Shown here in pieces: positions 11,501 to 21,479 of a DNA stretch of 64,000 nt (the stretch's first letter is position 1; the number at the start of each line of letters is the position of its first letter). The notes beneath the pieces were generated by a model. That model had not been told where the DNA came from. It ran no database searches and saw nothing but the letters and a program-made list of their open reading frames with translations. The DNA comes from Takifugu bimaculatus. Taxonomy: Eukaryota > Chordata > Actinopteri > Tetraodontiformes > Tetraodontidae. A program made the position numbers and the translations under genes. The stretch lies in contig SWLE01000502.1 in NCBI GenBank assembly GCA_004026145.2, forward strand, positions 62,001-126,000. Direction: 5' to 3'.

Positions 11501-14500
11501 CCTATAGTATAATAATGTTCATTAACCATCTGTACCATCCCTCCTGTTGAGACATGGCATGGCCCATGGCTCACTAATGCTGCCCATTTATGCATATTCC
11601 GGGGAAGGATTGGTTTGTTTCCTATGGTTAACAGTCCTTTGTCATCCAGTTTGGCTCCTCGCTTCTTCCACGTGGCCTTTTCTTTTTCTGGAGCACTTTG
11701 TTGCATTTCTTTTAGAATATCATTATCTGCAGGTTCTAAGGTAAATGATTCCTCATTATCAAGAAGTGTGTTGTTATTTGCTGCAGCCTTTGCGGCTCTG
11801 TCAGCAAAGGCATTGCCTTGTGAGACTGCGTCTGTGTTGTTAGTGTGTGCAGTGCATTTACATACAGCTATTTTACGTGGCTGCTGTACTGCAGCTAATA
11901 ACTTTTTTAACAGTTCTGCATGCATGACCGGTTTGCCCGTCGACGTTTTCATCCCTCTCAAATTCCACTGTTGAGCAAACACAAACAGCGTGGAAAATGC
12001 ATATTGACTATCTGTGTAGATGGTAACATCTTGTCCTTTGCTTAATTCACAAGCACGTGTGAGTGCGACGAGTTCTGCAGCTTGAGCAGAATAGGAGGAG
12101 GGAAGTGGTTTCGCCTCCACCACCTCAGTTGCTGTGACTACTGCATAGGCGGTTCTAGTGCGTCCACAGTCATCCTTTCTCGATGATCCATCCACAAAGA
12201 GTATCCGTCCTGTAGTCAACGCGACATCACTAAGATCTGGTCGCGGCAGGACCTTGGTGGAGACCTCATCCAGGCAGTTGTGCTGGTGTCCCTCTTCTGC
12301 GGTGGGTAGCAGCGTCGCTGGGTTTAAGGTCGTGCAGCGTCGAATCGTCAGATTCGGCTGAGACAGCAACACTGCCATGCAGGAAAGATGACGTGCGGGC
12401 GACAGGAACGCTATCTTACTTTGTAGCAGCAGTATTGACACTGCATGTGGAACTAGCAAAGTTAGCTCATGACATAGCACCACTCCTGCGGAGGCTTTTA
12501 CTGCCTCAGATGCTGCCACCACTGCTTTAACGCATGGTGGGAGTGCACAAGCTACAGGATCTAGCTTGTGGGAGTAGTAGGCTATTGGCTGCCTCTTATC
12601 TCCGTGCTTCTGCAACAAAACTGAAGTCATAAAATCACCCTTGCAGTCAACAACCTGCTCAAAAGGCTTCTGATAGTCTGGCAGCTTTAACACTCCAGCA
12701 CTTACAAGGACCTGTTTTGTGTGTGTAAATGCTTCTTCAGCTTCAGGGGTCCAAGTTAACACATCAGTCATTGCTAAGGGATTATCATACATCAATGCTT
12801 GTAAAGGGGCAGTTATTTTCGCATAATCTAAGATCCATGATCTGCAAAAATTCACTAGTCCTAAGAATGACATCATCTGCTTCTTTGTTTTTGGTTTTGG
12901 GGCTTCAAGCACTGCTGTTTTCCTCGACTCAAGAATAGCTTTACCATTATGTGTCAAAACATGGCCCAGATAAACCACTTCCTGCTTCACCAGTTGCAGT
13001 TTGCTTTTGCTTAATTTATGGCCTTGTGAGGCTAGCCAGTGTAGCAATGCTAGCGTGTCTGACCAACAATCTCCCTCTGTTTTTGACGCCATGAGGATGT
13101 GATCCACGTAGACGAGGATTTGACTTCCACACGGAGGTTTAAACTTAGCTAACGATGACATCATTACTTGAGAGAAGATTGTGGGACTCTCACAGTAGCC
13201 CTGAGGTAACCTTGTCCAGGTGTACCTCCGTCCTTGAAACGTAAATGCAAACCAAAACTGGCTGTCTGGATGTACTGGTACAGAGAAAAATGCATTGGAT
13301 ACATCGATCACCGTGTACCACTGATGTTCAGGGTTTAAGTCGTTCAGCAGGGTGTATGGATCTGCGACTAAGGGAGACCTAGGGACCACTGCAGCGTTTA
13401 CAGCTTGCAGGTCCTGCACCATCCGCCAGCTGGTAGATGGTGGTGACTTCCTTACTGGAAATAGGGGTGTATTTACAGGAGACTCAGGACACTCTCTGAT
13501 GACTCCTGCTTTAAGCAGTGAGTTAAATATCGGAACAATACCCTCCTGTGCATCAGTCTTAAGGGGATATTGTCTCTGAAATGGTCTATAATCTGATTTA
13601 GGGATTATTTTTACAGGTTCTGCTCCTTTTATAAGACCTACATCCGCAGGTCCTTCCGACCATAATTCAGGGGGAAGCTCTTTCAGCTTCTCCTCTTCCT
13701 CCTGCGTGAGGAAGATGTTTTCTTCTCATGAACTCTGGTCTGTGAGGTGCGTTGCTGGATGAGTCAGCAACCATGTTTTAAGGGGAATGTGCCACACCTG
13801 GAACTGATCATTAAAATCAACCTCACCCTTAGGCCTGTAGGGCAGGCTGCTCCAGTGTTTTACGTCACATCCCAAGTCTTGCCATCTTTTGCCATCAAGA
13901 CTCAGGAGGATCAAAGATGGAAGTTCTTCCTTTTCAGAAACCAAACCAACTCCTTTGCGCTCTTCATACCACGAAGCTAATTTTTTCTCACGCTAACAGG
14001 TTAACCTGTAACCGTGGCAACATGTTAAACATGTTAAACTTTGGAGCTTGAGTCTGTTGCTGCTGTCAAGAGCACTGAAACGGTGCAACTTCTTTATTCT
14101 TTAGCTTCCTCCCTCCTCGGTTCCCATCCCTCCAAAGAAGATCAGAGAGAAGCAGGAGGATTTCGAGAGGCTGAGGAACACGTGCACCTCTTTGGTCGCA
14201 CGCATCGAGGTCAGCGCGGCGCCGCTCATCGGTCAGACGTCTTCGTAAGGACGATGACGTCATGTTTCTATTCTGACCCCCAGCGTCAGAGTCGAACCAC
14301 CAAGACGAAGATTAAGGAGGAATTTAAGGAGCTCCGACGGTACCTGAAAACGGAGGAAGCGAACCTGCTGGCTGCACTGAAACGGGAAGAATCCCAGAAG
14401 ATCCATTTGATCCAGATGATCAAGGAGACGAGCAGCGACGCGTTGTCGCTGTCCGACGGCGTGAAGAAGATGGAGGAACTAGCTACCGACGCCTCCTTCC

Positions 14501-15194
14501 TGACGGTGAGCGTACGCCTGAAGGAGGTCGTGAGTCCATGAACCAATGAAACGACTGCTGCTGTTTCTTATCTTCACAGAGCTTCAAGTCTTCTTTGGAA
14601 AGGTTTGTCTTCATCCATCATCTTCTCTTCTCTCTTGGAGGGACGGAACTTCGAGTTCCCATCCTTCTCCAGATGGTCTCAGAAGTCTTTCATTTCTGTT
14701 TTGGGGCCTTTTCTCTCTCTCAAACCTGTTGACGTTGCTCCAGGACTCAGAAAGCTCTGTTGCATCCAGAACCTCCACAAGTGCAGATAGAAGAAGCCAA
14801 ATATGTGGAAAACCTTCAGTTCAGAGTCTTGAGGAAGCTGCTGAGAATCACAAGGAACAGTAAGTTGGGTCGGAGCGGTTGGATCCCGTCCAGCAGAAGC
14901 CCACAGATCTCCATCGATGTGCTTTGACTTGTCGTTCCTGCAGTTTCAGGAGAACCAGCAGCGTCTCCAAGGCCCCAGGTGGCTGAAGTCCAGCCTGAAG
15001 TGATGCTCACAGTCACCTGCAGATACCCAGGGAGCTCCCAGAGCCCCCCCCCTCAGAGGCTGGGCGGTGAGGACAACGTCCCCAAACACCACAGAAGGTC
15101 CAGAAGGCTGGTGCAGAGAGATGATCCAACCGCGCGGTGCACCACGTGCACGTGCACGGTGCAGCACGTGCACGTGGTGTCACCACCAGAGTAG
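8599..15194 (+). CDS. PYRIN-RING-coiled-coil protein, TRIM-like, no B-box and no B30.2 (gene D1)
   Basis: Exons 8,599-8,860, 8,958-9,289, 14,105-14,209, 14,284-14,505, 14,580-14,602, 14,744-14,859 and 14,944-15,194 join in frame to 436 codons plus TAG. Residues 1-87 form a six-helix PYRIN death fold (MTEQISKLLKDYLDELDD...), a self-association module of inflammasomes. Residues 125-164 are a C3HC4 RING with ligands C125, C128, C140, H142, C145, C148, C161, C164, so an E3 ubiquitin ligase is likely. Residues about 199-325 are a charged coiled coil. The 105-222-23-116 bp exon run, with the hallmark 23- and 116-bp exons, matches TRIM/finTRIM genes. A truncated ERV lies in intron 2. The final exon could instead end at 14,978 (GT donor). 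Downstream ATTAAA signals lie near 15,287 and 15,333. Joining to D2 by splicing is possible in phase. Domains are firm; the transcript model is inferred. Confidence 0.75.
9538..9996 (-). mobile_element. 3' LTR of the ERV in D1 intron 2
   Basis: On the minus strand a purine-rich tract (AACAGGAGGGAAA) is followed by TGTGAGAAG, the expected start of the 3' LTR. An AATAAA lies near 9,740. The far end near 9,538 (CA on the minus strand) is my best estimate, since no target duplication can be checked. Copy 2 is at about 46,304-46,762. Confidence 0.65.
10136..10498 (-). pseudogene. env: ERV env remnant, internally deleted
   Basis: A start codon near 10,496 begins a short hydrophobic leader resembling an envelope signal peptide; that frame stops after fewer than 50 codons. 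A second frame, 10,136-10,336, resembles the cytoplasmic tail of an envelope protein. The surface and transmembrane parts between them are missing, so no envelope protein can be made. The identification rests on position after pol and on residue style only. Confidence 0.5.
10568..11323 (-). pseudogene. pol: ERV integrase
   Basis: The frame shows the integrase core with catalytic acidic residues in DGFTRWVE, WSDNGSHF and the E of the VERVNGTIKNR block, followed by a basic C-terminal DNA-binding part. It is out of frame with the RT-RNase H part because of an indel in an A/T run near 11,480, next to the HHCC zinc finger. Copy 2 at 47,334-48,089 is near identical. Confidence 0.85.
11452..13422 (-). 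pseudogene. pol: ERV reverse transcriptase and RNase H
   Basis: RT palm motifs are followed by the catalytic box, which reads YVDH where active enzymes have YVDD. RNase H follows with FVDGSSRKD and YTDSQYAF. The open frame is 656 codons but lacks an obvious protease or gag upstream. The changed catalytic aspartate and the frameshift into integrase mean the copy is dead. In copy 2 only RNase H and the integrase remain, ending at 49,056. Confidence 0.85.
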
Positions 15195-15597
15195 TCGAAA
15201 CGGCTCCTCTGGAAGAGTCTCGGGTCGTCGTGTCTCAACATTATTGTGCAAATGATCCTTTTGTGATGTTCAACGTTGTTCCCATTAAACTGCGTCAAAC
15301 GATGCTGCTTTTCTTTCTTCCTCTCCTTTGATTAAACTGGAGTTATAACGCAGAAGAAGAGCGAGCAGCTTCCTGTTTCGCGAGCTTTCTCTCGAAGGAA
15401 GTGCTTTTTTTATATCGAAACAAACCTGCAGCTGTGAGGTCGTCAGAAGATCGCGGACGTCACGAGACGTTTCCCCAGAGATTCTCTAACTGTAGCTCGT
15501 GTCAGTTAAGTTATAATGTTTGGACAATACTGAGGAACATCCCAGGAGCCTGAAGAACAGGTGCGAGCTGCAGCGATGATGGAGCAGATGAGATAAA

Positions 15598-18500
15598 ATG
15601 GAGGGACTCGCTGATCTGAGGGAGAAACCCTGTGGAGGTAAGAAGGCTTCTGGAACCACCGCCAAAGTCAGACGTCACTGAAGAGAAATCTTGTTGTTTG
15701 TGTCAGACGTTGGTTCCACAAACCGGGCAGAAGTTCATCAGTTCAGTCCCAGTTTAAGCGCTCAGGGCGGGAGCGTCCTGGTCGCTCCCTTCATCACTGG
15801 CTCCAGCATCGGCAGCCTGAACATCACCATCACCTCCCCCGACCCAGGTGAGACTTCAGATCTGGGGGGGACCAGAGCGGGTGTCTGATCTCTGCTGCTC
15901 CTCATCTTCCAGGGTTGATCTCATCGAAAGAAGCCTTGAACAACAACAATGGAGAAGTCGCTCTGCAGCCCCCAGGTCAGCGCTTCATCCTGCCCCCCGA
16001 GGGAACCAAGACGTCCCCCCAAAGGGGAGAGAGACCCTGGTAACCTTTGTCCTTCTGTCCCCCAGACCGGACTGCTGAGTGTCGGCAGAAGCTGAAAGCA
16101 ACGATTAGGAGAAGGTTCAGTCACTTACTGGAAGGAGTGACGATAGACGCCAGGAAGACGCCTCTCCGCCAGATCTACACCGAGCTCTACATCACGGAGG
16201 GGGGGAGCGGGGAGGTCAACAAGGAGCACGAGGTGAGGCAGATCGAGGCGTCTCCCAGGGTGGACGCCAGGGACAAATGCATCAGCTGCAACCAGCTCTT
16301 TGTCCCTGCCGAAGGACAAGACTTCCAGATCAGGAGTGTGATGACCAGGGGGGTCGCCGGCGTCGGCAAGACCGTCCACGTCAATAAGTTCACTCTGGAC
16401 TGGGCCGAGGACGGAGAGCACGACCACCTGGACTTCGTCTTTCCTTTGTCTTTCCGAGAGCTGAACTTAATGAGGAAGAAGAGTCTGAGTTTTGAAGAGT
16501 TACTCGCCGTCTTTTTCCCCGAGACCAAAGAGTCCGGAATCTTCAAAAGTGTCTTCAGCAGAATCCTCTTCATCCTGGACGGCCTGGACGAGAGCCGCCT
16601 GTCCCTGGACTTCGAGAACAGCGAGATCCTGACGGACGTGACGCAGGAAGCCTCCGTGGCGGTGCTGCTGACCAACCTGATCAGGGGCCGACTGCTCCCG
16701 CTGGCTCTGGTCTGGATCACGTCCCGCCCGCTGGCGTCCGCTCGGATCCCCCTGGAACACCTGGATCTCGTGACAGAGGTGCGCGGCTTCAACGACCCCC
16801 AGAAGGACGAATACTTCAGGAGGAAAATTCCCGAGAAGCCTCTCGCAGAGAGAGTGATCGCGCACGTGAAGTCCTGCAGGAGCCTCCACATCATGTGCCA
16901 CCTCCCCATCTTCTGCTTGATGGCGGCCACCGTCCTCCGCAGGAAGCTGTCCACGGCGGACGGCGAGGACTCCCCAAAGACGCTGACGCAGATGTACATC
17001 CACTTCCTGTCCCTGTACGTGGACAACGTCAACAAGAGGCGGCCTGCCAGCAGCGAGTCGAAGGCGGACGTCTTGAGGGCCAATCTGATGTCACTGGGCA
17101 ACCTGGCCTACAAACAGCTGGAGCAGGGCAACCTGATCTTCTACGAGACGGACCTGGTGCAGAGCGGCATCCAGGTGACGCAGGCCTCCGTGTTCTCGGG
17201 CGTCTACACGCAGATCTTCAGTGAGGAGATGATTCTGTGCAGGGAAAAGATGTTCTGCTTCATCCACCTCAGCATCCAGGAGTTCTTCGCCGCCTTGTAC
17301 GTCTTCCTGAAATTCAACAACGACAACTTCAACGTGCTGATCAGGAAGCCGTCGCCTTCCAGACGTTTCCCCTTCAGAGACACGTCCGAGCTCGTCCTCT
17401 ACAGAGGAGCGGTGGACAAGGCCTTGCGGAGCGAGGAGGGACATTTTGACATCTTCCTGCGCTTCCTCTTGGGCCTGTCTCTGGAATCCAACCAGACCCT
17501 GTTGGAGCACCTGATGATCCAGAACAGAACCCAGCAGCGCACCAGAGCGGAGATCATCAAACACATCAAGGAGAAGATCAGGAGAAGCTCGTCGGTGGAC
17601 AGATGCCTCAATCTCTTCCACTGCCTGAACGAGCTGAACGACCGCTCCCTGGTGGACGAGATCCAGGGCCACCTCCGGTCCGGGCACCTTCACCAGAGCA
17701 AGCTTTCCTCCTCCCAGTGGAACGCTCTGGTGGTGGTTCTGTTGGCGTCAGAAGAGGATCTGGGCGTGTTCGTGCTGAGCCAGTACGCTCGCTCAGAGGA
17801 GGGACTCCTGAGGCTGCTGCCTGTTGTCAAAGCTGCTCAGGAAGCAAAGTGAGTCTGAAGGAAGTCGGAGCGGAACCAGCGCTTCTTCACAGTGTCCACG
17901 GTTCCTCACGGTTCCTCACGGTCTCCACGGTTCCTCACGGTCTCCACGGTTCTCCACAGTCTCCACGGTTCCTCACGGTCTCCACGGTTCCTCACGGTCT
18001 CCACGGTTCTCCACGGTTCCTCACGGTCTCCACGGTTCTCCACGGTTCCTCACGGTCTTCACGGTTCCTCACGGTCTCCACGGTTCCTCACGGTCTCCAC
18101 GGTTCCTCACGGCCTCCACCTGTTGTTGTTCCGACAGGCTAAACGCTTGTAAGCTGACGGTGAACTGCTGTGAAAAACTGTCCAACGCCATCAGCACGTC
18201 CCGCCTCAGGGAGCTGGACCTGAGCAACAACCCCCTGGCGGATGCGGGGGTAGCGGCGCTCTCGCGGGGACTGACCAACGCCAACCTGGAGACACTCAGG
18301 TCTGTCCCCCTCAGATCCACACGGGTTGGGGGGGGGTTCTGGGTGACTTCTGCATCTCTTTTTGTTCTGGTCAGATTAAGGAGCTGCAGCCTGACCCAGG
18401 ACAGTTCCTGGCCCCTAGCTTCAACCATCAGCTCCGGCTCGTGTAAGCTGAGACTTCTGGACCTCTCGGACAACGACCTCCGGGACGCCGGGGTCCAACG

Positions 18501-19680
18501 GCTCTGTGGCGGACTGGAGAGTCCCGACTGTAAACTGGAAACGCTCCTGTGAGAGAACGTCCACATTCATTGTCCAGTGGACTAAAGAGTGAAGCGGTGT
18601 GTGATGACGTGTCCCCTCTGGAGGTTGTCCCTGTGCGGACTCACGCACGAGAGCTGCACTTTCCTGGCGTCTGCCCTCAACTCATCCAGGCTGAGAGAGC
18701 TGGACCTGAGCTACAACCACCCGGGGGACGCGGGACTGGACTTACTCTCGACTCTGCTGCACGACCCACAATGCAGCCTGCGGCAAGTCCGGTCTGAACC
18801 GTTAGCATGTTGCTAATATGCGGCATCAGTCTGTCCACCCCTCCAACACTAACAACCCCTTTGTCATCAACTACTGGTGTGAAAAACCAAGTCAATTCCC
18901 AAACACAAGAGGGGCCGTTTTAACTTTGTGTGGGTTTTGTTTCAGCGTGGAACACTGTGGCGAGGCCAGGATCCTCCCGGCTCCTCAGAAGTGTGAGTGT
19001 CAGCACCTCCGGTTGTCCTCTGAAAATGGCCGTGGTCGTTTTTAATATCAGTGCAGGCCTTAAGGAGGTCACGTGGGACCTGTCATGTGACTTCAACCCT
19101 TAAGCCTGGTGTGTGTGTGTGTGTCCAGGACTAATCCTCTTCCCTTTTTTGACCATCAGATACCACAAAGTTGACCCTGGATCCGAACACGGCACAAGTG
19201 GACCTTTGTCTCTCTGAGGGGAACAGCACAGCCCGGCGTTGGACCCAGCAGCCGTACCCTGATCACCTGGACAGGTTCGACTTCTGGTGCCAGGTGTTGA
19301 GTGTGGAGGGTCTGACCGGGCGCTGCTACTGGGAGACCGAATGGAGCCAGAGAGTGTTCATCGGAGCGGCCTACAGGAGCATGAGGCGGAAGGGGGAGGG
19401 GGACGACAGCCAGCTGGGTAAAAACGAGTCTTCCTGGGGGGTGAGCTGCCACCCGGACGGCTTCCGGGCCTGGCACAAGGGGCTGAGCTCCGATCTCAAC
19501 GGCCATCCCGGCTCCAGGAAGGTGGGGGTATTCCTGGACTGGTGCGCAGGGACGCTGGCCTTCTTCACGGTCGCCGACGGCGTCCTGAGCCTCCTCCACA
19601 CCTTCAACACCACCTTCACCGAGCCCGTGCACGCGGCGTTCAGGCTGGGCTGGGCGGACGCCACGGTACACCTGTGCTGA
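15598..19680 (+). CDS. NLR gene D2: FISNA-NACHT-LRR-B30.2 receptor
   Basis: Exons 15,598-15,637, 15,707-15,847, 15,913-15,975, 16,066-17,848, 18,138-18,299, 18,375-18,548, 18,624-18,782, 18,946-18,992 and 19,160-19,680 total 3,090 bp in frame (1,029 aa plus TGA). The start codon has a strong context (AAAATGG). FISNA lies around residues 100-165 (IYTELYITEG), Walker A at about 177-184 (GVAGVGKT), Walker B at about 248-259 (ILFILDGLDESR), sensor 1 in VWITSRP. Three LRR exons follow, then PRY-SPRY (LTLDPNTA, GRCYWETEW, GVFLDWCAGTLAFF). It is a cytosolic innate-immune receptor of the fish NLR-C group; the ligand is unknown. The last LRR intron appears to use a GC donor (GC at 18,783). AATAAA at 20,776-20,781 ends the 3' UTR. 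GC-rich codon use differs from genes A-C, which fits an older paralogue. Confidence 0.88.
17893..18118. repeat. Minisatellite in D2 intron (units of about 19-21 bp)
   Basis: Tandem units of CCTCACGGTCTCCACGGTT and shorter variants with TCTCCACGGTT. It fills the intron between the NACHT exon and the first LRR exon. Reading frames through it are artefacts. Confidence 0.9.
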
Positions 19681-19694
19681 CAGCAGCCGCCATA

Positions 19695-20757
19695 CTACAG
19701 CCCTCCAGCAGGGGGCAGCAGCCGCCATACTACAGCCCTCCAGCAGGGGGCAGCAGCCGCCATACTACAGCCCTCCAGCAGGGGGCAGCAGCCGCCATAC
19801 TGCAGCCCTCCAGCAGGGGGCAGCAGCCATACTGCAGCCCTCCAGCAGGGGGCAGCAGCCACACTGGAGCCCTCCAGCAGGGGGCAGCAGCAGCCGCCAT
19901 ACTACAGCCCTCCAGCAGGGGGCAGCAGCCACACTGGAGCCCTCCAGCAGGGGGCAGCAGCTACACTGGAGCCCTCCAGCAGGGGGCAGCAGCAGCCGCC
20001 ATACTACAGCCCTCCAGCAGGGGGCAGCAGCCATACTGCAGCCCTCCAGCAGGGGGCAGCCGCCATACTACAGCCCTCCAGCAGGGGGCAGCAGCCACAC
20101 TGGAGCCCTCCAGCAGGGGGCAGCCGCCATACTGGAGCCCTCCAGCAGGGGGCAGCAGCCACACTGGAGCCCTCCAGCAGGGGGCAGCAGCAGCCGCCAT
20201 ACTACAGCCCTCCAGCAGGGGGCAGCAGCCACACTGGAGCCCTCCAGCAGGGGGCAGCAGCTACACTGGAGCCCTCCAGCAGGGGGCAGCAGCAGCCGCC
20301 ATACTACAGCCCTCCAGCAGGGGGCAGCAGCCACACTGGAGCCCTCCAGCAGGGGGCAGCAGCACTGGAGCCCTCCAGCAGGGGGCAGCAGCAGCACTGC
20401 AGCCCTCCAGCAGGGGGCAGCAGCACTGGAGCCCTCCAGCAGGGGGCAGCAGCAGCACTGCAGCCCTCCAGCAGGGGGCAACAGCCACACTGGAGCCCTC
20501 CAGCAGGGGGCAGCAGCAGCACTGCAGCCCTCCAGCAGGGGGCAACAGCCACACTGGAGCCCTCCAGCAGGGGGCAGCAGCAGCACTGGAGCCCTCCAGC
20601 AGGGGGCAGCAGCACTGGAGCCCTCCAGCAGGGGGCAGCAGCAGCACTGGAGCCCTCCAGCAGGGGGCAGCAGCCACACTGGAGCCCTCCAGCAGGGGGC
20701 AGCAGCCGCCATACTACAGCCCTCCAGCAGGGGGCAGCAGCAGCCGCCTGCTGCTCC
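19695..20757. repeat. Minisatellite of 32 units, each with a CTCF-like core, in the D2 3' UTR
   Basis: I counted 32 copies of the core CCAGCAGGGGG, separated by variable spacers such as CCGCCATACTACAG or CCACACTGGAG. Thirty read CCAGCAGGGGGCAG, a 14/14 match to the CTCF core consensus CCASYAGRKGGCRS; two end in CAA. All point the same way. The array starts about 15 bp after the D2 stop codon and ends just before the poly(A) signal, between the convergent D2 and SEC24 3' ends. Open frames through it in all phases are artefacts of a stop-free repeat. Confidence 0.9.
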
Positions 20758-20775
20758 TTCAGACATTTGATATCA

Positions 20776-20781
20776 AATAAA
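20776..20781 (+). terminator. Poly(A) signal of D2
   Basis: AATAAA placed about 20 bp after the end of the minisatellite, the first good signal after the stop at 19,680. Confidence 0.6.
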
Positions 20782-20910
20782 AACTTTTGGAAAAATTCAC
20801 TTTCAACAATCATTTTATTAGCAGTCCCAGGAGGCAATGAAAAAGGAGGAAATTAAGATGAGTCAAGACGACGGCCGATCAGAGCCAGTGAACAGAAGAC
20901 GGGGAGAGAG

Positions 20911-21108
20911 TGCACACACACACACACACACACTCACACAGACTCACACACACACTCTCACACACAGAGACCACACACACACACTCTCACACACAGAGAC
21001 TTTTAAAAAGGAACAGAAAGTGTTTAATGACACAAGTGTGTGTGAGTTGGCTGATCCCTCTGTTCCTAACAGGAAGTTCACCAGGACCAACCCCCCCACT
21101 CTCTCACA

Positions 21109-21148
<40 letters not shown>

Positions 21149-21175
21149 CTCTCTCACACACACACACACAGTACA
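20911..21175. repeat. (CA)n / (CTCA)n simple repeats
   Basis: CA-rich and CTCTCACA-rich runs with a 90-bp unique gap at about 21,000-21,090. Confidence 0.9.
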
Positions 21176-21479
21176 GACACGTCCTTGGGCTGACCAGGCA
21201 GATCTTTAAAGGTGATATTCTATTAATTCTATACAGATTATAGATTTATGTCCACGCTGACCCTCGTCAGTGAGACCACTCAGAATCCGTGCGCTGATCG
21301 TGCACGTGCGCTCATTTTACCATCCGGCATGATCACAATTCTCCGTCAGCGTTCGCAGCTGCCCACAATCTTGATTCATCTCAAAAAAAAAAAAGAACGA
21401 AGCTTCCTCGTGCACGGGAATCCCACAAACGTTTGCACCATCACTTTAATGCTGCTGTAGCCACGTGCACTTTAATTAC

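Larger units (their letters stand above)
1..12283. repeat. Segmental duplication unit, copy 1 (matches 37,430-49,056)
   Basis: The sequence from position 1 reappears almost base for base from 37,430, with the same order of LRR exons, L2 fragment, Penelope fragment, SEC24 exons, PYRIN-RING exons and ERV. The match stops at 12,283 here and 49,056 there. The first 3 kb matches a third time from 57,618. The main differences between copies 1 and 2 are a 579-bp solo LTR found only here, the length of the TTA and GAT microsatellites, and about 50 bp near 6,510-6,560 missing from copy 2. Confidence 0.95.
9538..13985 (-). mobile_element. 5'-truncated endogenous retrovirus (pol, deleted env, 3' LTR)
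   Basis: Reading the minus strand from right to left: an unassigned retroviral-looking frame (13,726-13,944), reverse transcriptase, RNase H, integrase, an env remnant and one LTR. No gag or 5' LTR is seen, and homology to retroviral sequence ends near 13,985. The pol style (LPQGYCESPTIFSQ) is gamma/epsilonretrovirus-like as in fish ERVs. It lies antisense inside an intron of D1, the orientation usually tolerated there. The same insertion is in copy 2, so it predates the duplication. Confidence 0.85.

Noticed and set aside
15550..15637. Reading D1 exon 7 straight into the D2 first exon as one continuous gene
   Set aside because: The frame upstream of ATG 15,598 meets a TAA just before it and no good acceptor precedes it; joining to D2 exon 2 instead is possible and is reported as a finding.
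16187..17693. Large antisense frames under the D2 NACHT exon
   Set aside because: Shadows of the GC-rich coding strand, with no splice or domain logic of their own.
19542..20780. Frames of up to 412 codons on both strands downstream of D2
   Set aside because: They are the 32-unit minisatellite read in stop-free phases, out of frame with or beyond the B30.2 stop codon.
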